Positions 10,580 to 21,399 of a stretch of DNA of 64,000 nt are shown piece by piece. Positions within the stretch are counted from its first letter, which is position 1, and every line of letters begins with the position of its first letter. The notes below the pieces were generated by a model that saw only the letters and a program-made list of their open reading frames with translations, was not told where the DNA came from and ran no database searches. The DNA comes from Lactuca virosa (taxonomy: Eukaryota; Streptophyta; Magnoliopsida; Asterales; Asteraceae). Position numbers and translations under genes: made by a program. The DNA is taken from positions 252,070,037-252,134,036 of the forward strand of contig CAKMRJ010005634.1 in assembly GCA_928212115.1 (NCBI GenBank). Reading direction: 5' to 3'.

Positions 10580-10596
10580 CCAAAGCTCTGATACCA
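10580..10596 (-). promoter_or_regulatory. Primer binding site of the nested copia element
   Basis: The minus strand reads TGGTATCAGAGCTTTGG two bases after the 5' LTR, complementary to initiator methionine tRNA. It fixes the element orientation as minus. Confidence 0.9.
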
Positions 10597-10598
10597 CT

Positions 10599-10982
10599 TG
10601 TTAGGATCGAGACACTTAACACACGACTCTAAACACACACACAGCTCACGAAAAACAAGAACACAAGGATGAACATGATGGATTTAACATGGTTCGGTCC
10701 TTCTCTGACCTACGTCCACCGGTAACTAGGAATTTACATTTCTTGGTGCTAATCTGCACTCTTTCTGTGTTACACTAGATACAAGTTTTACAAATACAGA
10801 ATAATCTCTTATATAGAGATGGAAATCAGAAGTAGTCAAAAAACACAACTGGGTCTTCATTCAACAATTGTGGCTTCACAACTTCACATTGTTCCTGCCA
10901 TTTTTGACCAGCTTTTATGTGGATTCACACTCAACATTTCTGTGGATTCACACTCAACATTTCTGTGGATTCATACTCAACA
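10599..10982 (-). repeat. 5' LTR of the nested copia element
   Basis: 384 bp, the same length as the other LTR with 11 substitutions and no indel. Followed on the plus strand by the second GCAGT duplication at 10983-10987. Confidence 0.95.
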
Positions 10983-10987
10983 GCAGT

Positions 10988-12323
10988 TCCGCTCACCCGA
11001 CTGACAAAGAAGTCGGTGGTGTTCCGCTGGGGGTCTGAGCAGCAGGCAGCATTTGAGACCCTCAGACAGAGATTGTGCGAGGCGCCGATTCTTACCCTGC
11101 CAGAGGGAGTAGAGGAATTTGTAGTCTACTGTGATGCTTTGATCACAGGTATGGGAGCGGTTTTGATGCAGCGAGGCCATGTGATAGCTTACGCCTCTAG
11201 ACAGTTGAAGCCTCACGAGGCTAACTATCCGACGCATGACTTGGAGTTGGGGGCAGTAGTGTTTGCTCTCAAGATTTGGAGACATTACCTCTATGGGGTC
11301 CGCTGTATCATTTACACGGATCACAAAAGTTTGAGGTTCCTCATGGATCAGCCGAATCTGAACATGAGGCAGCGCCGATGGTTAGATGTGGTAAAGGATT
11401 ATGACTGTGAGATCCTTTATCACCCGGGCAAGGCCAACGTAGTGGCCGATGCCCTGAGCCGCAAGGCGGTAGCCGCCCCGATCAGGGATATTTGTCTGAG
11501 GATGACAGTGATTACTCCATTGTTGGAGCAGATCAGAGAGGTACAGGTTGAGGGCCTGAAGGAGGAGAGACAGAAGTGTGAGAGGATCGTGGGTCGAGTA
11601 GCTTCCTTTGATTATGACAGTCAGGGATTGTTGACTCTTCATGGGAGAGTGTGCGTACCGTACTGGGGCGGAGTACAGCAGGTGTTGATGGACGAGGCCC
11701 ATAAGTCTCGATTCTCTATCCACCCAGGGGCGACGAAGATGTATAGAGATCTTCGACCCGACTATTGGTGGCCCTGCATGAAGCGGGACGTAGCTTGGTA
11801 CGTAGAGAGATGCCTGACCTACAGGAAGTTCAAGGCGGAACATCAGAGACCCCACGGCAAGATGCATCCGTTAGACATTCCCGTGTGGAAATGGGAGGAT
11901 ATCACTATGGATTTCATCACTAAGCTACCCAGGACCGCACGTGGAGTTGATTCGATTTGGGTTATAGTGGATCGGCTGACCAAGAGCGCACATTTCATAC
12001 CGATTCAGGAGAGCATATCGGCCGAGAAGCTAGCCGACATTTATGTGCGCGAGGTAGTGGCACAACATGGAGTGCCGATATCAGTAGTATCAGATCGGGA
12101 CATCCGATTCACTTCCAGGTTTTGGAAGCGATTTCATGACGAGATGGGGACTCGTCTCCATTTCAGCACTGCTTTTCACCCCCAGACAGATGGACAGAGT
12201 GAGAGGACGATTCAGACTCTCGAGGACATGCTTCGGGCATGTGTGCTAGATTTCGGTGGCAGTTGGGATACGTATCTTCCGTTAGCGGAATTTTCGTATA
12301 ACAACAGCTATCACTCCAGTATA
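10988..12323 (+). pseudogene. RNase H and integrase core of element P
   Basis: Continues the RT frame after the copia insertion (PLTRLTKKSVVFRWG). RNase H acidic residues are present in VYCDAL, HDLELG, YTDHKS and VADALS, although the usual serine after YCDA is leucine. The integrase zinc region has HPGATKMY but ends CLTYRKFK, so the third metal-binding position of the HHCC set keeps C and the second cysteine is tyrosine. The catalytic D, D and E (IVDRLTK, VSDRDIRF, GQSERTIQ) are present. Homology ends abruptly after YNNSYHSSI at about 12323, where a deletion begins. Confidence 0.93.
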
Positions 12324-12811
12324 GACCGAAAAAGGGGCAAGTTGGGCCCCAGCTTCAGGTGGGCGATATGGTCCTCCTGAAGGTATCACCCTGGAAGGGG
12401 GTTATCAGGTTCCGAAAAAGGGGCAACTTGGGCCCCAGCTTCATTGGTCCATTTAGGGTTTTGGCCCGGGTGGATCGGGTTGCTTATCGGTTGGATATTC
12501 CAGCAGTGCTTAGCCAGATCCACAACACTTTCCACGTTTCCCAGTTGAGGAAGTGTTTGGTGGACGAGTCAGCAGTTGTACCCTTGGAGGATATTCAGGT
12601 TGATAACGACCTGAATTATATCGAGAGACCAGTTCCAATCTTGGATCGGAAAGCGAAGACCTTGAGGAACAAGGTGGTTCAGTTAGTGAAGGTGCAGTGG
12701 CAGCACCGGGAGGGTTCAGAGTGGACATGGGAGGCGGAGGAGGAGATGAGGGAGCATTATCCAGAGTTATTTTCAGATTTAGCAGCAGCAGACTTCAAGG
12801 ACGAAGTCTGA
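12324..12811 (+). pseudogene. Integrase C-terminal region and chromodomain-like tail of element P
   Basis: The first about 35 bases (12327-12358) copy 12412-12443 and replace roughly 77 codons present in element A. The frame then changes and continues GDMVLLKVSPWKG, FHVSQLRKCL and a tail VKVQWQHREGSEWTWE that resembles a group II chromodomain. Chromodomains direct integration to heterochromatin in this lineage (family knowledge). The ORF ends at 12811, 17 bases before the 3' LTR. Confidence 0.88.
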
Positions 12812-12828
12812 GATAAGTGGGGGAGAAT
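12812..12828 (+). promoter_or_regulatory. Polypurine tract of element P
   Basis: GATAAGTGGGGGAGAAT lies directly before the 3' LTR start TGTAACGCC. Purine-rich primer site for plus-strand DNA. Confidence 0.85.
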
Positions 12829-14836
12829 TGTAACGCCCCATTTCTGGTATGTGATTTAATAAAGTAATTTTCATTTTTTAAGGGGGTACTCGACGAGTCT
12901 GCAGCCCGACTCGTCGAGTAGAGACGGGATGATCATGCGATTTAAGTTGGCTACTCGGCGAGTCCATATGTTGGGACTCGGCGAGTCTGCCTGTCTGGAT
13001 GAAGCCCTAATTTCAAGGGTTTGTACCCTATTTAAACGTCATTATAGCCTCCCACCCCAGCCTCCATCACCCTCAGAGCATTTCTTACCAAACCCTAGCC
13101 CTCTAAAAGAGTGTGTGAGTGATTGTTGCTTTGTGAAGGAGTTTTGGTGCACTTTGGAGCAAGTAGAAGAAGGAGAAGGTTGAAGAGTTCAAGGAGGAGG
13201 AAGTAGATCCAGAACACACTCATTTGTGGTCATCTTCTCTGGTAATAAAGTCTCCATCTTGCTTATTGATCTTATAGATCTAGTTTGTCCCCAAATTGTT
13301 GATATCAAGCTCAAAAACCCCAAATCCTTTGTAATAAATCCTTATGATCGAGTTATACTTCAGATCTAGCCTTTCTTGAACTCCAGGAGCTCATTATAGT
13401 CACCTTTATGCGATCTTGGCCTTGTTCCAAACCCTAAGTGCTTAATATTGATGAGTTTGGGTATTTTAGCCTCATACCCTTATGCATGCACGTAGAGTTT
13501 CAAACCAGTCCTAGAAGCTCAGATCTATGATTTGGAAGCACTGAAATCGATTAGAATCGACTGTATAGTAATAGCATGCCTTGGACTCGACGAGTTGTTC
13601 TTTAACTCGGCGAGTTGTTCTTCAGGCTCGACGAGTTGTTCTTACGACTCGGCGAGTCGCAGACTGGACGTGTTTATATGAAGAAGGAGGACTCGACGAG
13701 TTGTTCATACAACTCGGCGAATCGGATGAAGATAGACTCGATGTTAGTATTGAAGAAGGACTCGTCGAGTCTTCGCCAAGCTCGACGAGTAGAAGTGGGT
13801 AGAGGACTAGAATAGATGATAGGGACTCGGCGAGTTGGCGGCCCAACTCGGCGAGTCCGGTCAATCAGGAAACTGACTTTGACCAGGAAGTTGACTTTGA
13901 TCAGGAAGTTGACTTTGACCAGGGGGTAAAATAGTCATTTTACCCTAAGATTAGTCATCAGAATCGGATTAAGTGTTTATGGGATTTGTAGCCGGGGAGT
14001 TCCGGAGCAGCAGTCGGACAGTTTCAGATCTAGCACCTCAGCAGCCAACATTACGAGGTGAGTTTCCTTCCAGTAGGAATGGGTCTACGGCCACAATGCC
14101 GTCCCGTTTAGTTAGCAGCAGTTCCGGACTTCGGTCTGATGCAGTAGTTTAGTGTGCTTGATGTCTTTGTGATTCAAGCATGTCTTTGTGTTATGTGTTT
14201 GGATTCCGGTCCGATGCAGTATGCAGTATATGTGTTTATGCCAGTAGTTACGATTATGCTATCCTATGTTCAGTTAGTTCCGGAATTCGGTCCGATGCAG
14301 AGGGCAAGGCCCTGGTTAGTTCCGGACTTCGGTCCGATGCAGTTTCCGGACTTCGGTCCGATACAGAGGGCAAGGCCCTGGTTAGTTTCGGACTTCGGTC
14401 CGATGCAGTTTCCGGACTTCGGTCCGATGCAGTGGGCAAGGCCCTGGTTAGTTCCGGACTTCGGTCCGATGCAGTTTCCGGACTTCGGTCCGATGCAGTG
14501 GGAAGGCCCAGTAGTTGTTTATATGTTATTGTATGGTATGTGGTAGTTTGGGGGAGCTCACTAAGCTTTGTGCTTACAGTTTCAGTTTTGGTTTCAGGTA
14601 CTTCCGCAAGTAAGGGGAAGAGCTCGGGATGATGGCATGGCACACACCATAGTTTCAGTTTTATCCTGGGAGTTTTATCCAGATATTTTGATATGATTGA
14701 TACAGTATTTGTTTTGATACAGTTACTTGACTTTTAGGTTACTCATTCTATGGTTCTTAGTATGTATGACAATCGATGATGTGATTTTTAGTAATATTAA
14801 AACAAAAATTTTTGGGTCATGTTTTGGGATGTTTCA
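12829..14836 (+). repeat. 3' LTR of element P
   Basis: 2008 bp and closely similar to 2553-4574. It lacks a short stretch present in the 5' LTR near 3217-3236 and differs by scattered substitutions. The palindrome pairs and hairpin-repeat array are kept. It ends TTTCA followed by TCTCG, the mutated duplication. Confidence 0.95.
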
Positions 14837-14841
14837 TCTCG

Positions 14842-17466
14842 CTTCAGGGTTTGGAATGCCTTCTCTTGTTTCTCTTCCCAGTCAAAGGCCACGCCTTTCT
14901 GGGTCAATGTCGTAAGGGGTTTTGCGATTCGAGAGAAATTCTGTATGAACCTGCGGTAGTAGCCAGCGAGGCCTAGAAATTGACGGATTTCCATAGGCGT
15001 CTTTGGTGCTGACCAGTTCTCAATAGCTTTAATTTTGGATGGGTCCATGTGGATTCCTTCTTCGCTAACCACGTGTCCTAAGAATTCGACTCTTCGGATC
15101 CAAAATTCGCACTTAGAGAACTTCGCATATAGATTCTCCGTTCGTAAGGTTTCCAGGACTTGTTGTAGATGATCGCTATGCTCCTCCTCGCTTCGAGAGT
15201 AGATAAGTATATCATCAATGAAGACGATGACGAACTGATCCAAGTAAGGACGGCATACTCTATTCATCAAGTCCATGAATACTGCGGGCGCATTGGTCAG
15301 TCCGAACGGCATCACTACGAACTCGTAGTGTCCGTAACGAGTTCGGAAGGCTGTCTTCGGAACATCCTCCTCAAGCACTCGTAACCGATGATATCCGGAC
15401 CTCAGATCAATCTTGGAAAAGTAACTCGCCCCCTGCAGTTGGTCGAATAAATCGTCTATGCGCGGAAGAGGGTAACGATTTTTGATCGTAAGCTTGTTGA
15501 GTTCCTTGTAATCGATGCACATACGGAACGATCCATCTTTCTTCTTCACGAACAAGACCGGTGCTCCCCAGGGTGAGAAGCTTGGTCTTATAAAGCTCTT
15601 GTTGAGCAGTTCGTTAAGTTGACCGGATAGTTCTTGCATCTCAGCAGGTGCTAGACGATAGGGCGATTTGGCTACGGGGGTAGCTCCTGGAATTAAGTCG
15701 ATTCTGAATTCGACTTGACGTTGGGGAGGTAAACCCGGTAGTTCTTCAGGAAATATGTCAGGGAAATCGCGTATTACGGAGAGGTCTTTTAGGTCTTTTG
15801 TTTTCTGGCTCGTGTGGACGATGTGTGCAAGGAATGCATGATATTCCTTACGCAAGTACTTCTGGGCTTGAATAATTGAGATGATATGAAGGCTCGTACT
15901 GGGTTTGTCTCCGTAGATCAACAAGGTTTCGTTATTTGATAGATTTAGACGGATGGCTTTGTCGAAACACAGGATATCGGTACGATGGAGACTCAACCAG
16001 TCCATGCCCACAATGACATCGAAGCTCTTGATTGCTACTGGTATGAGGTCGATTGGAAATGAATGATTATCTAGCGTTAGGGTACAACCTACGTAAATCT
16101 CGTTGGAACTCTCTGTCTTTCCGTTAGCCATTTCTACGACGAAGGTTTCTTTTAGTGCTTGCGGTGATTGTTTAAGTAAGTGTTTAAAGTTTTGGTTTAC
16201 GAAGCTCCTCTCTGCCCCACTATCAAATAGGATACAAGCATAAGAATTATCGAGAAGGAACGTACCCGTGACTACTGTGGGGTCTGCTACTGCTTCAGTG
16301 TGGCCAATAGCAAGTAGTCTTCCTGCTCTACCCGCATTCCCAGCCTTTGGACAGTTTCTTTTGAAGTGTCCTATCTCGCCACAACCGTAGCAAGCCTGGC
16401 TTACTCCTATACTAGGGACCTGGGAAATGGGTTTGGGTGGTGTTCTGCAAAACCGGGCAGTATGGCCCTTCCGGTCGCAATTTGTGCAGTGCATTTCCCG
16501 GCAGGGGCCGTTATGATGGAAAGAGCACTTGGTGCACTTGGGTAAGCTCCCTGCATATGTTTTGGCTGGTACAGGGGCAGCAGGAGTAGTGGCAGCATGG
16601 ACAGCCACCGTCTGTTGGTTCTTGGAAGAGGATTGAGCTGATTTGCCCTTCTTTCGGTCCCACTGCTTCCTCTTGTTGTCAGTTGTCTTGGTTGGTGCGG
16701 TGGCTGCCGTTGTAGTTGTTGATGGAGTAGAAGGAACTTCATGATCAATCAGCCTTTGGGCCAATTCCTTGGCACTATCAAAGGTCGTAGGGTGTGATGT
16801 TAGAACGTTCCCTCGATACGGGGGTACTAGACCCCAGATGTATCTTTCAATCTTCTTACTTTCGCTGGGGACCATGTTGGAACATAGAGTCACCAGGTCG
16901 CAGAACCTGGCTGTATAGGCCACTATGTCGGAACCCTTCATTTTGAGGTTCCACAGTTCCTCCTCGAGCTTTTGAACCTCGCCCCTCGGGCGGTACTCCC
17001 TGGTCATAAGGTCCTTCAGTGTATCCCAGCCCATGACGTTAGCTGCTACCAATAAGAGTGATTTGACATGACCATTCCACCACGTCAAGGCCCTTTCGGT
17101 GAAGGTGCAAGCAGCGAACTTTATCTTGCTTTCTTCAGGGTATGAGCACATCTCGAAGATTGCTTCTGTTCTCTCGATCCATTGGGACAGTGCAATGATC
17201 CCTCCGGTTCCGTTGAAGTACGTTGGTTTGCAGCTGATGAAATCCTTATAGGTACACTCCCGTGTACGTGGGTGGATTTCACCATGTCTGGAGTTGGTGC
17301 CCGTTCCAGCTCCATTTGCATCACCAGAATTTATTTGGGCCATAGCTGCGGTCACAGCTGCGGTTACAGCTGCCTGAAACATCACCGCATCGAACTGCGG
17401 AGGAGGTGGTGGTGGTGGAGTTTGACTCGCAGGCGTGTTTCTGGTCGGACGCTTTCGAGGCGGCAT
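14842..17466 (-). CDS. Gag-protease-RT polyprotein of element A (5' part)
   Basis: A single open minus-strand frame of about 875 codons starting MPPRKRPTRN. An N-terminal proline-rich and alanine-rich region leads to the gag domain (about residues 70-245, with ALTWWNGH). Zinc-knuckle motifs follow at 311-322 (CTKCSFHHNGPC, degenerate), 327-340 (CTNCDRKGHTARFC) and 359-372 (CYGCGEIGHFKRNC). Protease ILFDSGAERSFV is near 412-423, followed by IVGMDWLS. RT has MCIDYKELNKLT, KIDLRSGYH and an intact FIDDILIYS. Gag and pol share one frame with no stop or intron, unlike P. The frame is cut after QTLKRD by the P LTR and continues at 2547. This half looks functional by sequence. Confidence 0.94.
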
Positions 17467-17844
17467 CTTTTACTGAAAGTTGAAAGAGATGAATGAGAAT
17501 AGTGAGAATCAATTCTAAGTATGATGAGAGTGTTTCATGGACTAAATCGCCATAGTCCAATCATCAGGTAGAGACATAACAATAGAGTTGGGAAACACAA
17601 GAGTAAGAACATGCCAATAGATTAGATAAATGCCAATATTACTGGTATTAATGATGTAAAATGAGTTCGGGAAAATTGACCTAACAGTAGGTCTTACATC
17701 AAACCATAAGGGAAAATGTTGGCAGTTTAGAAGTCTAGCTAGAGTACTTTCAAAAGTTAGGAATATTTTACAGACAAGTGCTCCCTAGAGCACAGAAAAG
17801 AAAGGGCTATTCCTTAATTCAAAGCAAAGATGAGTCGACATCTT
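17467..17844 (-). other. Spacer between extra ORF and gag of element A
   Basis: 378 bp without a convincing ORF or recognisable site. Conserved in copies C (46876-47254) and D (60404-60775). Confidence 0.6.
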
Positions 17845-18474
17845 CTATCGGCGACGGGTATCCCTCGGACGAACCCTTAGGTCAGCCAGTTGACGTACAA
17901 TTTCCTGAAGATGTCGCTCATGCGCTCTCTGACGCACTCGGAGTTCCATGACTTCGGCTCGGGACACAGCTAATTGTTGCTGCAGAGTCTCATTGGTCCT
18001 CCTAGTCCTATCCACAGTCTCTTCAAGTTGACGAATACGAACTGTGTTTAGGTTAGAGTTGGCGTCGATTTCCACTATTCTATCGATGGCTGCATGACCT
18101 TGCTCGACGTTCCGAGCAATCCTACGGACCATGATGGGTAGGACCCGGTCAGCTGAACCTCCCTCGCTTATATTGTAGAAGCTTCGGTCTCCATTGAAAG
18201 GTAAAGGCTGACCCTGTTCATCACTCCATCGATTCAAGGTTGTTGCCTACAAGGGAGTGGGACCTTGAAATGCTGGACGGGGGTTGGGGTTTGGAATTGG
18301 AACTTCTTGGGGATGGTTGTTGACCTCTGGTTCGGAGTCGGAGCCATCCGAAGAGCCTTCTGCGAGGAGATCATCCAAAGGGATTGGGTGATCATCTTCG
18401 GGCTCATCGTCAAGCCATCCACCAAAGTCTGGGTTGGGATAATACGGATCGTTGGGGAGATGGAAGCCAGCCAT
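17845..18474 (-). CDS. Extra upstream ORF of element A, split by an in-frame TAG
   Basis: Two open stretches share one frame: 18474-18247 (75 codons, acidic and proline-rich, starting MAGFHLPNDPYYPNP) and 18237-17845 (130 codons from MNRWSDEQG), separated only by TAG and a few sense codons. The second part is rich in charged and leucine/valine residues with a likely coiled coil (IRQLEETVDRTRRTNETLQQ region) and ends in an arginine-rich tail. It has no recognised domain. The stop context is TTG-TAG-GCA. The same stop is present in copies C and D, so either the parent element had it or it is read through. Upstream extra ORFs are known in some plant Ty3/gypsy lineages; function here unknown. Confidence 0.65.
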
Positions 18475-19177
18475 GCTATCTACGCGAGAAAAGGGAGTAT
18501 AAGGATCTTATAATAATGGACGTACTACTCTTAGATAATTATAATATGATCTTTACTAGTTACTTCAGTACTTGCATAGTGCATACAAATCATATGAAAC
18601 CAAGACAGGATAGACCTTCGAATAAGTGACCCTAACTCTAAATCCACAACCAAACAAGGAACAGGAAGTAAAGCAAAGGCCACAGATTCTGAGTCTATAG
18701 CGTCTTAGTCGCATGTAATCTTAGCGTATCCACTTAGAAACTATTGCCCTACTAGTAAAGATCTTTTTAGTTCTCAATTAAGTAATTACGGTAGTACAAA
18801 ATACTCCTATAGTATTTTAGGTTTTTTTTTTCTGATGTTCTTGTTGTAGTAGTGTTGTTTAGTTTTTAGACTTGTTGCAACACCACGACCATTCTTAGGC
18901 ACATGCTAGTCACTCCTTGGAAAATATAGTTGATCGGGCTATATCCTCCCAGGTTTGACTATATGTCTCTAAGCTTAATCGTGTTGTCCAACAATCATAA
19001 TACTTTTGTTTTGTTCTAGTATGATACTGACCCTAGTATGAATAAATGTATATATATACTTAGTTAAATATTTTATTATTTAAAAGTATATATTCTTGGT
19101 CAGAGTGTTTTAATCCCGTTGCGTTTATAGTTCGTATATCTTTTATGGGTTGATATACTTGATTCACTATAAACAAT
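18475..19177 (-). other. 5' leader of element A
   Basis: Non-coding sequence between primer site and extra ORF, with a T-rich run near 18824 and an AT-rich patch near 19048-19090. Conserved in copies C and D. No further site recognised. Confidence 0.6.
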
Positions 19178-19189
19178 GCTCTGATACCA
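19178..19189 (-). promoter_or_regulatory. Primer binding site of element A
   Basis: The minus strand reads TGGTATCAGAGC three bases after the 5' LTR, complementary to initiator methionine tRNA. Copies C and D carry a shared C to G change here (TGGTATGAGAGC). Confidence 0.9.
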
Positions 19190-19192
19190 ATC

Positions 19193-21042
19193 TGTCACAC
19201 CCCAAAACCGGAACGACGGAAAACGTTCTGGGGTGGAGGACGTCATGTACAGTATCATAACAATGCATAATAGTAAAGACAAGCAACAACATCCATTGCA
19301 TTAATATAATAATTGTAATACAACCGTGTTCTGTATAGTTTGTAAGCCACCAAAAATGTATAATCAAAATAAAGATGAGTCTTGTATGTGCTCCATCTTC
19401 TCAAAAGCTTCATCTGTACCTATCTACTGATGACCTGAGAATACAAGTTATTTTGAAAGAGTTTTTCAGCATAAAGCTGGTGAGTTCATAAGTATTTAGT
19501 GTCATTGCTTGTATAAAAAGGTTTCTAACAACATAGTGTAAATGTAGTAATTGAACTCGAATGTTTGTAAATAGCATACTCCCTAGAAAATCCTATATTT
19601 TCCAATAAAATGTAGTCCTTTACCAAGACCCGACTGTTTATATGTTTATTCTTGGTAACAGTAAAAGTTTTCCCCAGTGAAACTATCAGTATGAAAATAT
19701 AGTTTTAACTTCACTCATGTAAGGAAATAGGAAAATAATGTTTTACCCCAGCAGTGTCACTGCCGGCTAAATGTGATAAAAATGTAGACTCCAGGTAGTA
19801 TTAAATGTACAATACACCTCGGGGAGCCTGTTTTGCCTTTAATTCTTAATGGATTAATTAAAGGTTTGAATGTGAACTCGTATGTAACCATGCTGATCGA
19901 CGACTGAATAACTGATGACCCTCCGAGTCATGTGTAGTGAGGTAACGTTCTGTCACCCCTTAGCCTTTCGGTTGGGACTGTAGCTAGCAGTTGGTATGTG
20001 GGAGTGTCTGTCCCGTATAGATCTATACACACAATGCCCGCTCTCCCTCTAGGAGACTCTGGTTACAAAGTGATACCACGATGAAGTGTCGTATCGAGAA
20101 GTAGTATGACACATTCTAATTATAGTAATCAAAGGTTTGTATAGTATTCCATAGTGTCGTGGTGTTTTCTCTATATTAGTATATAGTATCTTCTCTTATA
20201 TAGAATATAGTGTGTTCTGACTCATAACTGTACTAGTTCTGGTAGTAGTCGTTATAATAGTAGTAATGAGTAGTAATCCTTAACTATACCTATTATAGTT
20301 AAATAGTAATGTAGGTTTACATGCCTTTGTTACACAAAGGTACTGCACTGAAGTGAATACTTTTATATCCAATACCAATATATATAATATATAACTAGGA
20401 GTTCAACGAAATTTGGATAAACCCATGTGTTCGTGGGGATTTTTGATGCTTTTCAATGGTTTAACAAGTATACTAAGCAAGTAACTAGTTAGGAGGAGTG
20501 TACTTACTTATAGGAAGCTTGTAAGAGTGTTTAAGGCCCAAGAACACTAGTGTGTGTTCTTGGTGTTCTTGAAGAACACTTGAAGATCTAAGAAAAGAGG
20601 AGATTTCATGGATGAAATCGTGTATAAACACTAGATAAAGTGTGATATCAACAAATCAAGGGAAGAAACACTTACATTTTTGGAAGATTGGAAGAAATGT
20701 GTTATGATACTTGAGAGAAAAGTTGGGTGTTCTTGAGCTAGGAAGTGAGAAGTGAGGGAATGAAGAGTAAACTCATGCCTTAAGCATGAGTTCATGGTCA
20801 AAAGGGAGTTTACGGCCCAAAACTCCTCATGTTTGGCCGTAAACACCTAATTAAGGTGTTATTTGCTTATTTGTTACACACTCCTCCCGGGAGATACTTC
20901 CTTTTATTTGTTCGTTTGACGAATTTAAAATAAAAACACCCAAACGGACTTTAAACCGGGCAAAATGTATTGAAATGAATTTGACTATTATTGTAGTGCT
21001 TGACTGTAGAGTTTATACAAATGAAAATTTCGGGTTGTTACA
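19193..21042 (-). repeat. 5' LTR of element A, internally deleted
   Basis: 1850 bp, with minus-strand ends TGTAACAACCCG and GGGGTGTGACA. The homologous LTR at 48603-51438 is 2836 bp. The difference is mainly a stretch of about 1 kb (49826-50818) missing here at about 20420, joined within a short TAAAC-like overlap. The deleted part holds most of the GTTTACGG palindromes. Confidence 0.92.
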
Positions 21043-21399
21043 TGATGTGAAGGCATCATGAGGAGTGGAATTACCATTGAGTGAACCAATAAAAAGTTAA
21101 CATTATATGTTGAAGTCACTTTCTCTCCATAAATGCTCTTTTGGAGTTTAATATTGAGCTCCACGTATATTCGATTGTTGTCAACATTAACCTAGCCAAA
21201 CTAAATAAGGTAATAAGGTTTTTGATTATTTTATTCGGCCTTTAGATTATTTGGTTTGTTTAAGAGTTAGAAGTATGTTAAAAAAATTCAAATTCGAGTC
21301 AACAAAATAACCCGCTAAGGCATTATTGATTAATATTTTTTTAGTTTATTTTATTTTTAGTATGGCTATATGAGCAATTATTGGCAAACTTTAGAGGCA
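21043..21399. other. AT-rich flank, no feature seen
   Basis: Sequence right of element A. TGATG at 21043-21047 would be one side of its target duplication, but the partner lies outside the window. No ORF or repeat recognised. Confidence 0.5.

Larger units (their letters stand above)
8224..10982 (-). mobile_element. Small Ty1/copia element encoding gag-protease only, nested in P
   Basis: Two 384-bp LTRs (8224-8607 and 10599-10982) differ at 11 positions, about 2.9 percent. The 5-bp target duplication GCAGT is perfect (8219-8223 and 10983-10987). On the minus strand: primer site, 360-nt leader, one long ORF, purine tract, 3' LTR. No integrase, RT or RNase H is present. It resembles the TR-GAG class of non-autonomous elements and would depend on another copia element for RT and integrase. 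Confidence 0.95.
2553..14836 (+). mobile_element. Element P: Ty3/gypsy chromovirus nested in element A
   Basis: LTRs of 2022 bp (2553-4574) and 2008 bp (12829-14836) begin TGTAACGCC and end TTTCA. They are followed by a primer site and preceded by a purine tract respectively. GCTCG at 2548-2552 and TCTCG at 14837-14841 are the target duplication with one mismatch. Coding order is gag, protease, RT, RNase H, integrase, chromodomain-like. It is non-functional: TAG stops at 7241 and 8129, a lost RT aspartate, a copia insertion at 8224, and a deletion in the integrase C-terminal region. Its family differs from element A in gag and LTR sequence. Confidence 0.95.
1..21042 (-). mobile_element. Element A: Ty3/gypsy chromovirus, interrupted by element P
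   Basis: Read on the minus strand the order is 5' LTR (21042-19193), primer binding site, leader with an extra ORF, gag-protease-RT (17466-14842), a nested plus-strand element (14836-2553), RNase H-integrase-chromodomain (2547-645), polypurine tract and 3' LTR (576 to the left edge). Protease-RT-RNaseH-integrase order and the C-terminal chromodomain-like segment place it with Ty3/gypsy chromoviruses, probably Del/Tekay-like. Over the 576 bp where both LTRs are visible they differ by about 8 substitutions and two 1-nt indels, so insertion was fairly recent. The left end and target duplication lie outside the window. Confidence 0.93.
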
